42,444 bases of DNA, taken from Parcubacteria group bacterium M6-OD1-4. Its GTDB lineage: Bacteria; Patescibacteriota; Patescibacteriia; Patescibacteriales; UBA12465. A program made the position numbers and the translations under genes. Where the stretch lies: contig LSNS01000018.1 of the NCBI GenBank assembly GCA_003056205.1, forward strand, positions 1 through 42,444. Direction: 5' to 3'. Positions 22,650-31,651 of the stretch are shown piece after piece (within the stretch, counting starts at the first letter, position 1; the number at the start of each line of letters is the position of its first letter). The notes under the pieces are model-generated. The model saw only the letters and a list, made by a program, of their open reading frames with translations, did no database searches and was not told where the DNA came from.

Positions 22650-23786
22650 ATGAAAGATGTTTATCAACGAGCAGTGGAACTTCATCATCAGCATCGCGGT
22701 AAATTAGCGGTCGTGAGTAAAATTCCCGTAAAGAATAAAAATGATTTATCGCTTGCTTATACTCCTGGAGTTGCTGAAGTTTGTCGGCTTATTGCTAAAG
22801 ATCCCTCAGCCGCTCAGCACCTGAGCCTGAAGGCTAACACCGTGGCCGTTGTTTCTGATGGCAGTGCTATTTTAGGACTTGGTAATTTAGGAGCTTTAGC
22901 CGCCATCCCAGTTATGGAAGGGAAGAGTGTACTCTTTAAAGAATTCGCCGGGGTAGATGCTTTTCCAATTTGTTTAAATATTCAAGATGTAGAGGAAATA
23001 ATTAGGACTGTTAAAAATATTGCTCCGGTTTTTGGGGGTATTAATCTTGAAGATATTTCCGCTCCTCGTTGTTTTGAAATTGAAGAACGTCTTAAAGCGG
23101 AATTGGATATTCCAGTCATGCACGATGATCAACATGGAACAGCGACGGTAGTTTTGGCAGGTTTAATTAATGCCTTAAAACTACGTGGTTCTTCTCGAGA
23201 AGAGGTTAAAATTATAATTAATGGTTCCGGGGCGGCTGGCGTCGCAATTACCAAATTTTTATTTTTCGCGGGTTTCAAAGATATTATTGTTAGTGATCGT
23301 CGGGGAATTATTTATCAGGGACGAGATAATTTAAATCCGATTAAAGAAGAATTAGCACAGTTTACTAATCGTCAGAAAATAAGTGGATCCTTGGCCACTG
23401 CTGTCCAAGGACGAGATATTTTTATTGGGGTCAGTGCTCCAGGAATATTGACGACAGAGATGATTAAAAATATGAACGATCAGCCAATTATTTTCGCTTT
23501 AGCTAACCCCGTGCCAGAAATTATGCCTGATTTAGCACAAAAAGCTGGAGCCTTTATTGTCGCTACCGGACGTAGTGATTTTCCTAATCAGCTTAATAAT
23601 GTTCTCGCTTTTCCTGGTATTTTTCGAGGAGCCCTAGATCATCATGTCCGACAAATTAGCGATGCTATGTTGTTAAAAGCTGCTGAAAATTTAGCTGCTG
23701 TTGTTTCTAATCCTCGTCCAGACAAGATTTTACCAGATCCTTTTGATAAAAAAGTAGTCATGGCTGTTGCTCAAGCTATTCGTTAA
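22650..23786 (+). CDS. NAD(P)-dependent malic enzyme
   Basis: 378 residues. Oxidative decarboxylation of malate to pyruvate. SLAYTPGVAEVC holds the catalytic Tyr; VSDGSAILGLGNLGALAAIPVMEGK, NLEDISAPRCFEIEE (metal-binding acids) and MHDDQHGTA are the conserved blocks, followed by a Rossmann domain with INGSGAAGVA. The length fits the short bacterial form (about 380-410) without the phosphotransacetylase-like tail of MaeB. It links C4 acids to pyruvate in a cell with little sign of a TCA cycle in this window. A strong terminator follows. Confidence 0.94.
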   Translation: MKDVYQRAVELHHQHRGKLAVVSKIPVKNKNDLSLAYTPGVAEVCRLIAKDPSAAQHLSLKANTVAVVSDGSAILGLGNLGALAAIPVMEGKSVLFKEFAGVDAFPICLNIQDVEEIIRTVKNIAPVFGGINLEDISAPRCFEIEERLKAELDIPVMHDDQHGTATVVLAGLINALKLRGSSREEVKIIINGSGAAGVAITKFLFFAGFKDIIVSDRRGIIYQGRDNLNPIKEELAQFTNRQKISGSLATAVQGRDIFIGVSAPGILTTEMIKNMNDQPIIFALANPVPEIMPDLAQKAGAFIVATGRSDFPNQLNNVLAFPGIFRGALDHHVRQISDAMLLKAAENLAAVVSNPRPDKILPDPFDKKVVMAVAQAIR

Positions 23787-23807
23787 AATTATTAAATTTG
23801 ATAAAAG

Positions 23808-23839
23808 AAAGCCCGTTCTAATAAATGAACGGGCTTTTT
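23808..23839. terminator. Bidirectional terminator between malic enzyme and the minus-strand membrane gene
   Basis: AAAGCCCGTTC / GAACGGGCTTT, 11 bp perfect with an 8-base loop and T5 on the plus side. Confidence 0.93.
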
Positions 23840-23858
23840 GATATTCACCATCTCGATA

Positions 23859-26072
23859 CTAATCTAAGTAACGAGACTGTGAGATATAAGGACACCTCTC
23901 ATTAAAAAGGCTCCAAATATCTTTGAGAGTCAAAAAGAATTGTCCGATCTTTCTGGCTATCCAAACAATTCCTTTTCCAACGTATACCGGAGGGGCTGTT
24001 AATATCCTCCAGGTATTATTTATTTTTCCTATCAGCTTTGAATTTCTTCTTTTCCGGCGCTGAAGGGTTCTCTCTATTCTAGAAATCGAATATCCGCCAA
24101 CCATCATTGTTATAATTGCTGGCCTATCCTCATCGGAAAATTTTCGTAATATTTCTAGCCCATGAAATTCTAGAGTTGATAGAATTTTTAGGTTTCCTTT
24201 TACTGCGAGAAAACGAATAAATTCAATCTGATAATCAATTTTATCACAGAAGAAAAAATAGGCTAACTCCTGTATTTCCTTAATTGTCTTTTGTTTCTCT
24301 TCTTTTCTTAGTGCGTTTAACCACTCACTTTCAGTTATAACTGAAATATACCTTTTAAACCTTAAACCACTAAGTTTAGGATTAATATTAGACAAAAAGT
24401 GAGCAGTCAGGTCCCGTTCTGTAATATTGCTTTGATTAACTTGAAATAATATAATCAAGCTAGAACAAAACAATGATAAGATTAGGATAAACATCAGGGA
24501 GGGAACAAGGCCAACTTCGGTAAAGTTTATATAGCCTAATTGATTAAAAGAAATAGCAAAAACTCCTACTGTTAGTAGAAAAAATCCTCCACTAGAGTAT
24601 TGAAAGGTTTTTATATATTTGATAAATTCTTTTTCATCTTCTAAAAATAAATTAAAGAAATGAAAAAATAATACTATAAAACCGATACTCATCAACAACC
24701 AAGTGGATACTAACACATTAGCTGTATACCAGGCCCAAATTAATTTGCCAACAAGTATGCTAAGACTAATAAGTTTAGCAGCTAAGAATTTATCAAACAA
24801 AACAATTACTATAGCGACCACTGTTCCATGTAGCATAAAGCGAATAATAGCCGGAATATCATCGTAATCAAACCATGAATTATCCTCTCCTATACATGTT
24901 ATTAAGTAAACAACATAAAAGACAAAGGTAAAAATGGAAAGTAAAGCCAGTAAAGGACCGAGAATTTTTGACAGTATAGCAAGCAAATGTACAAAAGCAT
25001 ATAAAAACCCGGCACTTAACGCAATCACTATTACTGTTAAAAAGATTGCTATTAAAGCAGTCCTTATAGCTTTAATGATTATATTTTGAGAATTAATTCT
25101 CTTAATGGTTTTTACTACTATTCGTATCATAACAACTAAGCCCCAGGAAACCATTGGTAGGGCAAAAACAAATGGCAATAATCCCCAAAAAGTCCAACCA
25201 TCTTGGATAATAATTGTTCCGGTAATAGCTAAAGCGATTGGAGAAACTATCCAAAACATTGTATGTAATACTAAAGTTGCCCAAAATCCTGGGCAAACAT
25301 GGCTTTTCATTTCCACCTTACGCTTGGGGTGAAAAGCATAATTTGATCTGGCCGTCCGATACAGCCACCAATATTTTCCGTCTTCATAATTAACGACAAA
25401 GTCGTTAATATGCTCTTTGACAGATAAAAAGCGGCTCCATTTTTGGTTGGTGATTTTGCTATCATTATTATCTCCCTTTGGATATAAGCTGAAACCAAAA
25501 TCCAACCTCAGTAGACTGAAAGCATAGGCACCTTTACTCAGATAGCGCTTTTCTGGTTCTGTTGTCTCGGCTAATAATTTTTTAGTGGAGATAACATTAA
25601 AAAATACTTTTACGCGGTCTCGCCACGATTTTTTCAAAACTCGTGGTGTCACCGGCAAATCGTTAAAAAGGTCTTGGTAATTGTCTTGAATTGCTTCCTT
25701 TTGCTTTGGAGTCAATCGGCGTAAGCAGGATTCATAATTAGCGAAATCAATGTTCTCTCGCCACAGAAGTTTTCGCCAAATAGTAACCGGCAAAGCTTCA
25801 ATCATGGCAACTATCTCAAGATATTGATTTAGCCTTTTAATCCTGCTTTGCCCTTTGACAAAAAAATCAATAAAAGACCTTTTTTGTTTCATATCCTCCG
25901 AGAATCTTTTTCTGAGAAATTTCCAGAAAATTAAGGCCACGGTTATTTCTTCTCTCTCTGCTTCTTCGTAGTAGCGGAAGGTGATTAACCCATTTTCTGG
26001 GTTCGTAAAATTCTTGAGTTCTTTGCGCAAAAACCCATAGAAATCTTTTTCAATTTGGTGATTTTCTTTCAT
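23859..26072 (-). CDS. Large polytopic membrane protein of unknown function
   Basis: 737 residues from ATG 26072; the ORF track uses a TTG three codons earlier. Three parts: a soluble, charged N-terminal region of about 260 residues with many Trp/Arg/Glu, a block of roughly nine or ten membrane helices (about 266-545), and a soluble helical C-terminus of about 190 residues. No catalytic or transport motif recognised. Both ends have little resemblance to the 574-residue membrane protein at 34664, so I do not call them paralogs. Structured leader copy 2 and a TTGACA promoter lie directly upstream, so expression is probably controlled there. Confidence 0.75.
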   Translation of the reverse strand: MKENHQIEKDFYGFLRKELKNFTNPENGLITFRYYEEAEREEITVALIFWKFLRKRFSEDMKQKRSFIDFFVKGQSRIKRLNQYLEIVAMIEALPVTIWRKLLWRENIDFANYESCLRRLTPKQKEAIQDNYQDLFNDLPVTPRVLKKSWRDRVKVFFNVISTKKLLAETTEPEKRYLSKGAYAFSLLRLDFGFSLYPKGDNNDSKITNQKWSRFLSVKEHINDFVVNYEDGKYWWLYRTARSNYAFHPKRKVEMKSHVCPGFWATLVLHTMFWIVSPIALAITGTIIIQDGWTFWGLLPFVFALPMVSWGLVVMIRIVVKTIKRINSQNIIIKAIRTALIAIFLTVIVIALSAGFLYAFVHLLAILSKILGPLLALLSIFTFVFYVVYLITCIGEDNSWFDYDDIPAIIRFMLHGTVVAIVIVLFDKFLAAKLISLSILVGKLIWAWYTANVLVSTWLLMSIGFIVLFFHFFNLFLEDEKEFIKYIKTFQYSSGGFFLLTVGVFAISFNQLGYINFTEVGLVPSLMFILILSLFCSSLIILFQVNQSNITERDLTAHFLSNINPKLSGLRFKRYISVITESEWLNALRKEEKQKTIKEIQELAYFFFCDKIDYQIEFIRFLAVKGNLKILSTLEFHGLEILRKFSDEDRPAIITMMVGGYSISRIERTLQRRKRRNSKLIGKINNTWRILTAPPVYVGKGIVWIARKIGQFFLTLKDIWSLFNERCPYISQSRYLD

Positions 26073-26087
26073 AATAAACAATTTTTT

Positions 26088-26180
26088 TAAAGATTAATAA
26101 ATAAAGTTAATTATCAAAGCTACCTCAATAGAGATAAGTTTAATAATTAACTTTATAAAATCTTATTTTTTAAAGATCAA
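26088..26180 (-). promoter_or_regulatory. Structured 5' leader element, copy 2 of 3
   Basis: Minus strand: TCTTTAAAAAATAAG (26176-26162), P1 AAGATT/AATCTT, P2 AAAGTTAATTAT/ATAATTAACTTT (12 bp, perfect), then a continuing stem with one C-C mismatch and the apical TATCT/AGGTA with loop CTATTG. The segment AGGTAGCTTT is identical in copy 3. It ends 17 bases before ATG 26072. Compared with the other copies, P1 and P2 differ by paired changes. Confidence 0.72.
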
Positions 26181-26192
26181 TTGTCAGGCTAT

Positions 26193-26221
26193 ACCGTATC
26201 ATCATCGTTGGTTTTTGTCAA
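26193..26221 (-). promoter_or_regulatory. Promoter of the large membrane protein gene
   Basis: Minus strand TTGACA (26221-26216), 17 bp, TGa-TACGGT (26201-26193). The -10 is weak in sequence but has the extended TG and an exact -35. The rest of the gap up to 26459 holds no gene, RNA or clear repeat that I can see. Confidence 0.55.
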
Positions 26222-26459
26222 TAGAGATAATTTATTATTTCTATTTCGAACTTTGATTAAATAAAAAAACGAGAATTAAACAAAAATAGAACAAATAGTA
26301 AATCTGGTTATAATATTGGAATGACTAAGATAAAAACTTCACTATCTAATTTATACTAAAATATTTTATTAAGACTATGCTTTGAACTAGAATTTGAGTT
26401 AACAGTATATAAATTTCTTAACCAATTTTTTTACTTTATTTTTTAATTATTACTTTATA

Positions 26460-26468
26460 TGCTATAAT
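26460..26468 (+). promoter_or_regulatory. Extended -10 promoter of the GAPDH gene
   Basis: TGc-TATAAT, 47 bases upstream of the ATG; no clear -35 box. Confidence 0.6.
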
Positions 26469-26515
26469 AAATTAACAATTAGTTTAATTTAATTTTTATT
26501 TTTTATATAAATAAT

Positions 26516-27535
26516 ATGAAAAAAGCAAAAAAAATGAACGTGGCAATTAATGGCTTAGGAAGAATTGGTCGAGCCGCTCTAAAAATAATTTATTTACATT
26601 TTCCTAATTTACACATTGTGGCGGTTAATGATTTAACTTCTCCTGAGGTATTGGCACACTTATTGAAATATGACTCTCTCTATGGTCGTAGTCAGCAAAA
26701 AATTAGCTCTACTAAAGATTCTTTGATTATCAATGGTCAGCAAATCCCTGTTTTAGCAATTAAAGATCCTCAAGAACTTCCTTGGAAAGCTTTAAAGGTA
26801 GACATTGTATTAGAGTGCACTGGACGTTTTACTAATAAAGAGGGGATGAGTTTACATTTAAAAGCTGGCGCTCAGAAAGTAGTCTTATCAGCACCGGCTA
26901 AAAAAGGTGGTATTAAAACGGTTGTGATGGGGGTTAATGATGATAAAATTACAAAAAAAGACAATCTTTTATCCTGCGCTTCTTGTACCACTAACTGCTT
27001 AGCGCCGATGACTAAAGTGGTACGAGATGCTTTTGGGGTAAAAAAGGCTTTAATGACTACTATCCATTCTTATACCGCTAGTCAGAATTTAGTGGATGGA
27101 CCGCATAAAGATTTACGTCGAGCTCGGGCAGCAGCCATTAATATTATTCCCACCACCACGGGAGCTGCGATTGCCACTACTAAAACCATCCCGGCTCTAA
27201 AAAATAAATTCGATGGCTTAGCGGTTCGTGTTCCTGTTCCCGTTGGTTCACTTTGTGATGCTGTTTATGTTTTAAATAAGAAAACTGATGTGGTCAGTGT
27301 TAATAAAGTTTTTCAGAAGATGGCTCGAGGAAAAATGAAAGGAATTATCGAGGCTTCTAATGAAAAACTAGTTTCGACAGATATTATTGGTAATCCCCAC
27401 AGTGCAATTATTGATTTAGAAAATACACGGATTATTGGTGGCGATCTATTAAAAGTTATTGCTTGGTATGATAATGAATGGGGCTATTCTAATCGTCTCG
27501 TAGAATTAGCAAACTATGTTGGAAAATTTATTTAA
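26516..27535 (+). CDS. gap: Glyceraldehyde-3-phosphate dehydrogenase, type I
   Basis: 339 residues. NAD-binding INGLGRIGR (11-19); the Asp after the second strand (VAVND) favours NAD over NADP. The active-site Cys157 is in SCASCTTNCLAP, with the catalytic His later in TTIHSYTA. C-terminal WYDNEWGYSNRLVEL is intact. A glycolytic enzyme making 1,3-bisphosphoglycerate, cytosolic. The first six residues (KKAKK) are an extra basic start; the second ATG at 26534 is an alternative. The membrane-protein gene follows 52 bases later. Confidence 0.96.
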   Translation: MKKAKKMNVAINGLGRIGRAALKIIYLHFPNLHIVAVNDLTSPEVLAHLLKYDSLYGRSQQKISSTKDSLIINGQQIPVLAIKDPQELPWKALKVDIVLECTGRFTNKEGMSLHLKAGAQKVVLSAPAKKGGIKTVVMGVNDDKITKKDNLLSCASCTTNCLAPMTKVVRDAFGVKKALMTTIHSYTASQNLVDGPHKDLRRARAAAINIIPTTTGAAIATTKTIPALKNKFDGLAVRVPVPVGSLCDAVYVLNKKTDVVSVNKVFQKMARGKMKGIIEASNEKLVSTDIIGNPHSAIIDLENTRIIGGDLLKVIAWYDNEWGYSNRLVELANYVGKFI

Positions 27536-27587
27536 TGTTTAGAGAGGTGTATTCAAACTTTGTTTTTAATAAGTTTAATAATATTTT

Positions 27588-28388
27588 ATGTCTGAAGAAA
27601 AAAAGAAATTAACGTCTATTTCAGTTCTTTTAAGTTCTACTTATCAAACCTGGTCAAAGAATCTCTTAAAATTCATTAGAATCTATCTTTGGGGTCTACT
27701 TTATGCACTTATCCCTTTTGTAGTATTGTTCTCTTTAATGCTCTTAAACATGCTTAGTGGCTTAAGGCATAATGTGGTTTTCATGATTATTTCTATTTTT
27801 ATTGGCTTGATAGCGTTTTTATTTTTAATATATTTTTTAATTCGCACCATTATTACCCAATTTATTTTAATTAAACATGATTATCATGGACAAGAGCTAG
27901 CTCTTTATCGAGAATCGGCACATTATTTTTGGCCTTATTTATGGTTAAAATTCTTAATTGCTCTAATAATCTTTCTTTGGCTTTTATTTTTAATTATTCC
28001 TTTATTTTTGTTTTTCATTATTCCTTGGACTGTGGCAACAATTGTTTTACTACTAGCATTTATCCCCGCTTTTATATTTATTGTTTTTTACTCATTAGCA
28101 ATTTATGTCTTCTTTTTTGAAAAGAAAAAAGGTTTGTCGGCTATTAAAAGAAGTCGAAGATTAATTAAAGATTACTGGTGGCCAATGGCCGGTCGTTTTC
28201 TTTTAATTATTGCTTTAACTTTTTTAATTGAGTTTATTGTCAGTTGGCCATTAAATTATCTGTCAACTGGTGGCTTATGGGCGATAATTTATAATATTCT
28301 CATTAATATTATTATTTATCTAATTCTTCCATTCATTCTCTTATTCTTTTATCGTCTTTATCGAGATTTAGTAAAGATCAAGGATTAA
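27588..28388 (+). CDS. Polytopic membrane protein, uncharacterised
   Basis: 266 residues with about six hydrophobic helices, very rich in Ile, Leu and Phe. The charged hydrophilic segment RSRRLIKDYWWPMAGRFLLI near residue 190 recalls the repeated motif of glycerophosphodiester phosphodiesterase membrane-domain and DUF975-like proteins, which is the nearest resemblance I can offer. The CCA-adding enzyme gene starts 10 bases after its stop, suggesting a shared message. Confidence 0.72.
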   Translation: MSEEKKKLTSISVLLSSTYQTWSKNLLKFIRIYLWGLLYALIPFVVLFSLMLLNMLSGLRHNVVFMIISIFIGLIAFLFLIYFLIRTIITQFILIKHDYHGQELALYRESAHYFWPYLWLKFLIALIIFLWLLFLIIPLFLFFIIPWTVATIVLLLAFIPAFIFIVFYSLAIYVFFFEKKKGLSAIKRSRRLIKDYWWPMAGRFLLIIALTFLIEFIVSWPLNYLSTGGLWAIIYNILINIIIYLILPFILLFFYRLYRDLVKIKD

Positions 28389-28398
28389 TTACACGTCA

Positions 28399-29898
28399 AT
28401 GAATATCCCGAGTTATATTAAAAAGATTATTCATGATTTACAGCAGGCGGGCCATGAAGCATATATTGTTGGTGGTTGTGTTCGTGATATTTTATTAAAT
28501 CGCCAAGCTCAAGACTGGGATATAACGACTAGCGCTCGTCCTGAACAAATTTTAGAGGTTTTTCCTGAGGCTAAATATGAAAATAAATTTGGAACTGTTC
28601 TTTATCCAATTCGTCAAGCTCCTCATCAGTCAAAAAATGATAGTCAAAAAATTCAATCTTCCAAGCCTCAATCTTCAGATTCAACAATTGTGGTTGATGT
28701 TGTAGAAATTACCACTTATCGTAGTGAGCAAAATTACAACGATCGACGTCATCCAGATATTGTACGTTTTGAAACTAAACTTGATAAAGATTTAGAACGT
28801 CGTGATTTTACTATTAATGCTCTTGCTCTTAACCCTAATCAAAGTGATAAGATTATTGATTTGTTTGGAGGGCAAAAGGATCTAAAATTAAAGATTATTC
28901 GTGCTGTTGGTGAACCCTCTGATCGTTTTAAAGAAGATGCTCTTAGAATGTTACGAGCAATTCGTTTTAGTGTTCAATTAGGTTTTAAATTAGAACCAAA
29001 AACTCAACGAGCAATTGTTAAATTAGCTGGAAATGTTAAATTTGTATCCGCTGAAAGGATTCGTGATGAGTTGATTAAAATTTTAGCCTCCCCCCAACCC
29101 AGTGAAGGTATTTTATTACTTCATGATACTAAATTATTACAATACATTCTTCCTGAATTAGAGCGTGGTTTAGGAGTTAAGCAAGATCGTCATCATATTT
29201 ATACTGTTTTCAAGCATAATATTTTATCTTTAAAATATTGTCCTAGTCAGGAATGGCCAGTTCGTTTAGCGGCTCTTTTACATGATATTGGTAAACCAAA
29301 AACTAGAAAAATTATTAAAGGAATAGCTACTTTTTATAATCATGAATATCTAAGTGCAAGAATGACCGAGAAGATAATGAAACGTTTAAAATTTTCCAAT
29401 GAAAATCGTCTTCGGGTTGTTAATCTGGTAAAAAATCATATGTTTTACTATAATGTTGGTGAGGTGACTGCAGCTTCGGTTCGACGTCTCCTGGTGAAAG
29501 TTGGTCAAGAAAATTTACAAGATTTAATTTATTTACGAGTTGCCGATCGTTTAGGTTCTGGGACACCGAAGGCGATGCCTTATAAATTAAGGCATTTACA
29601 GTATATGTTGGAAAAAGTTCAACATGATCCAATTTCAGTGAAAATGTTGAAAATTAATGGTGATGATTTATTGCTCAAGTTAAAATTGAAACCTGGGCCA
29701 AAAATTGGCGCTATTCTGGATGTTTTATTGAGTGCGGTTATTTCTCATCCCGAATTAAATACTCAAGAATATTTATTACGACGAGCTCGGGAGTTAAAAG
29801 AACTTAATTTAGAAGAATTACGAACTTCTGCTCAAGAAGTTATTGCGGAGAAGAGAAGTGCAGAAGATCAGCAAATAAAAAAACACTATCGAGTTTAA
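28399..29898 (+). CDS. cca: CCA-adding tRNA nucleotidyltransferase with HD domain
   Basis: 499 residues, class II. VGGCVRDILLN followed by the DWDIT acid pair forms the nucleotidyl-transfer site; RRDFTINALAL and DALRMLRAIRF are the next conserved blocks. A central HD domain is visible (LLHDIGKPKT). A Ser/Gln-rich insert of about 25 residues after residue 75 (SKNDSQKIQSSKPQSSD) interrupts the catalytic head and is probably a surface loop. It builds and repairs tRNA 3' ends, needed here because tRNA-Asn at 1219 lacks CCA. Confidence 0.94.
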   Translation: MNIPSYIKKIIHDLQQAGHEAYIVGGCVRDILLNRQAQDWDITTSARPEQILEVFPEAKYENKFGTVLYPIRQAPHQSKNDSQKIQSSKPQSSDSTIVVDVVEITTYRSEQNYNDRRHPDIVRFETKLDKDLERRDFTINALALNPNQSDKIIDLFGGQKDLKLKIIRAVGEPSDRFKEDALRMLRAIRFSVQLGFKLEPKTQRAIVKLAGNVKFVSAERIRDELIKILASPQPSEGILLLHDTKLLQYILPELERGLGVKQDRHHIYTVFKHNILSLKYCPSQEWPVRLAALLHDIGKPKTRKIIKGIATFYNHEYLSARMTEKIMKRLKFSNENRLRVVNLVKNHMFYYNVGEVTAASVRRLLVKVGQENLQDLIYLRVADRLGSGTPKAMPYKLRHLQYMLEKVQHDPISVKMLKINGDDLLLKLKLKPGPKIGAILDVLLSAVISHPELNTQEYLLRRARELKELNLEELRTSAQEVIAEKRSAEDQQIKKHYRV

Positions 29899-29928
29899 CT
29901 ATTATTTTGATAATTAATTAAAAATATT

Positions 29929-30720
29929 ATGTTTAAAAAAATCTTATTTATTTCTGCAGTTCTAATTGTTGGTTTAAGCGTCTCCGCTTGTTCCTCTCCT
30001 CATAGTCGTTCTGTTCAACAAACTGAAAATCATTCTTTAAATACGTCGTCTCTCAACAAAACTAATTCTTTTACTAAATCAACAGCAATTAAGAAAAATG
30101 CTGTGCCGGTTCAAAAGTCTGTTTCTCATTCTGAGCAACCACTTAGTTCCAAGACTAATCCGGTTAAAAATAATACTAGTATGCCCACACCCGCTCAACA
30201 AGTTAATCTTCTTCAAAAGTATTCTCAAGCAATTTTAAAAACTAATTTCGGTGATATTACTTTGAAATTTTATCCGCAGGGAGCTCCCCTGGCAGTGAAT
30301 AATTTTTTAAATTTAGCTCAAGCCGGTTTTTATAACGGTACCAAGTTTCATCGAGTCATTAAAGGTTTTATGATTCAAGGTGGTGATCCCCTTACTAAAG
30401 GATCCGATGTTGCTTTATATGGCACTGGTGGGCCAGGTTATCAATTTAAAAATGAAGACAGTGGTCATCAGTTAGTAGCAGGAAGTTTGGCAATGGCTAA
30501 TTCTGGACCGAATACTAATGGTTCACAATTTTTTATTGTTACCGCTACCGCTACTCCTTGGTTAGATGGTTCTTATACTAATTTTGGTCAAGTTAGTTCA
30601 GGAATGGAGGTTGTGCGAAAAATAGAAGATGTTCCAGTTAAAGCCAATCCCGGAAATCCCGCTGAAGTTTCTTTTCCAATTCAAGATATTATTATTAATA
30701 GCATTGAATTATTAAAGTAA
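29929..30720 (+). CDS. Cyclophilin-type peptidyl-prolyl isomerase lipoprotein
   Basis: 263 residues. Lipobox VSAC with Cys21 after a hydrophobic signal, so it should be lipid-anchored outside the membrane. A low-complexity Ser/Thr/Asn/Lys linker runs to about residue 85. The cyclophilin domain follows: FHRVIKGFMIQGGDP, GPGYQFKNE, GSLAMANSGPNTNGSQFFI and a Trp in TPWLDG, all in the usual order. It helps extracellular protein folding. The TspO-DUF333 gene begins four bases after its stop. Confidence 0.94.
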   Translation: MFKKILFISAVLIVGLSVSACSSPHSRSVQQTENHSLNTSSLNKTNSFTKSTAIKKNAVPVQKSVSHSEQPLSSKTNPVKNNTSMPTPAQQVNLLQKYSQAILKTNFGDITLKFYPQGAPLAVNNFLNLAQAGFYNGTKFHRVIKGFMIQGGDPLTKGSDVALYGTGGPGYQFKNEDSGHQLVAGSLAMANSGPNTNGSQFFIVTATATPWLDGSYTNFGQVSSGMEVVRKIEDVPVKANPGNPAEVSFPIQDIIINSIELLK

Positions 30721-30724
30721 TTAT

Positions 30725-31575
30725 ATGAAATTAAATAATTTTTTTAAGTTAATAATCTCTCTCTTAGTTTCTGGATTGTCTGGTTTTATTGCTTGGTTCT
30801 TTATTGGTCCAGGATTTTCTAATTGGCATTTAGTTTGGTTAAAATTTGTCCTTGATCCTAGCAATTTAGTTTTTGTAATAGTCTGGATTCTGTTGTATAT
30901 TCTATTAGGTATTGCCGCTTTTCTAATTTGGAAACGTCGTGAACAAACTCAAAAAGTTCGGGCTGCTCTGTTAATTTTCCTTTTCCAATTAATTGCCAAT
31001 TCTTTTTGGTTAATAATATTTTTTGGTACTCATAATTTCTCTTTAGCTTTCTTGGAAGTTGTCAGTTTATGGTGTGCGGCTTTAGCGACAATTTTAATTT
31101 TTTATGAGATTTTTCCTCGGGCGGCTTATTTGTTAATACCTTATATAATTTGGATTACTTTTAGTGCTTATGCTAATTATACCGTTTGGCAGAACCCCAG
31201 TTTAAGTCAGAGAACTGTTCAGATTTCTTCAACAAAATCAGTAGTTGTGAGACCGACCCTGGCTAATCCAGCTTCTGTAAATTGTCTTAAAGAGGGGGGG
31301 CTTTAGTAAATAAAAAAGATGGAGTTGGTGGAGAATATAGTTTATGTGATTTTGGCAGTGGTCAAGCTTGTGAAGAATGGGCTTTATTCCGAGGAAACTG
31401 TCCACAAGGTGGGATAAAAACTACTGGTTTTGATACTGAAGCTCAAAAATATTGTGCTTGGCTTGGTGGGCAAACTTTAGCTGTTCCTCAAGCTCTTTGT
31501 ACTTTTAAAGATGGCTCCAAATGCTCGGTAATTAATCTTTATCACGAAAAATGTACTCCTGGAGAAAATAAATAA
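30725..31575 (+). pseudogene. TspO-like membrane protein fused to two DUF333 repeats, frameshifted at a G7 tract
   Basis: The first frame (30725-31306) is a TspO/MBR protein: five hydrophobic helices with VWILLYILLGIAAFLIW, ANSFWLIIFFG and AAYLLIPYIIWITFSAY. It then enters a DUF333 start (NPASVNCLKEGG) and stops at TAG after G7 (31294-31300). One extra G would continue the frame as ALVNKKDGVGGEYSLCDF, then EEWALFRGNC, and a second repeat (KYCAWLGG to CTFKDGSKCSV) to TAA 31573. The Cys pattern and the EEWAxFRGxC match DUF333. The gene is either phase-variable, decayed or misassembled at this homopolymer; the TspO part is intact. Confidence 0.83.
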
Positions 31576-31598
31576 TTAAAATTATATTTTTTATAAAT

Positions 31599-31632
31599 AA
31601 AAACACCTCTTAAAAATAGAGGTGTTTTTAGA
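31599..31632. terminator. Bidirectional terminator between the TspO-DUF333 gene and rplA
   Basis: AAAACACCTCT / AGAGGTGTTTT, 11 bp perfect, T5 on the plus strand and A5 on the other side. Confidence 0.92.
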
Positions 31633-31651
31633 ATAGATTTTGAATAATTAT

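Noticed and set aside
25102-25498. ORFs of 62-75 residues within the large minus-strand gene
   Set aside because: They lie in other frames of a long gene with consistent coding character.
26222-26459. Gene or RNA in the gap before GAPDH
   Set aside because: Only very short frames and AT-rich sequence; a lone TATAAT at 26319 has no -35 box or downstream gene other than GAPDH.
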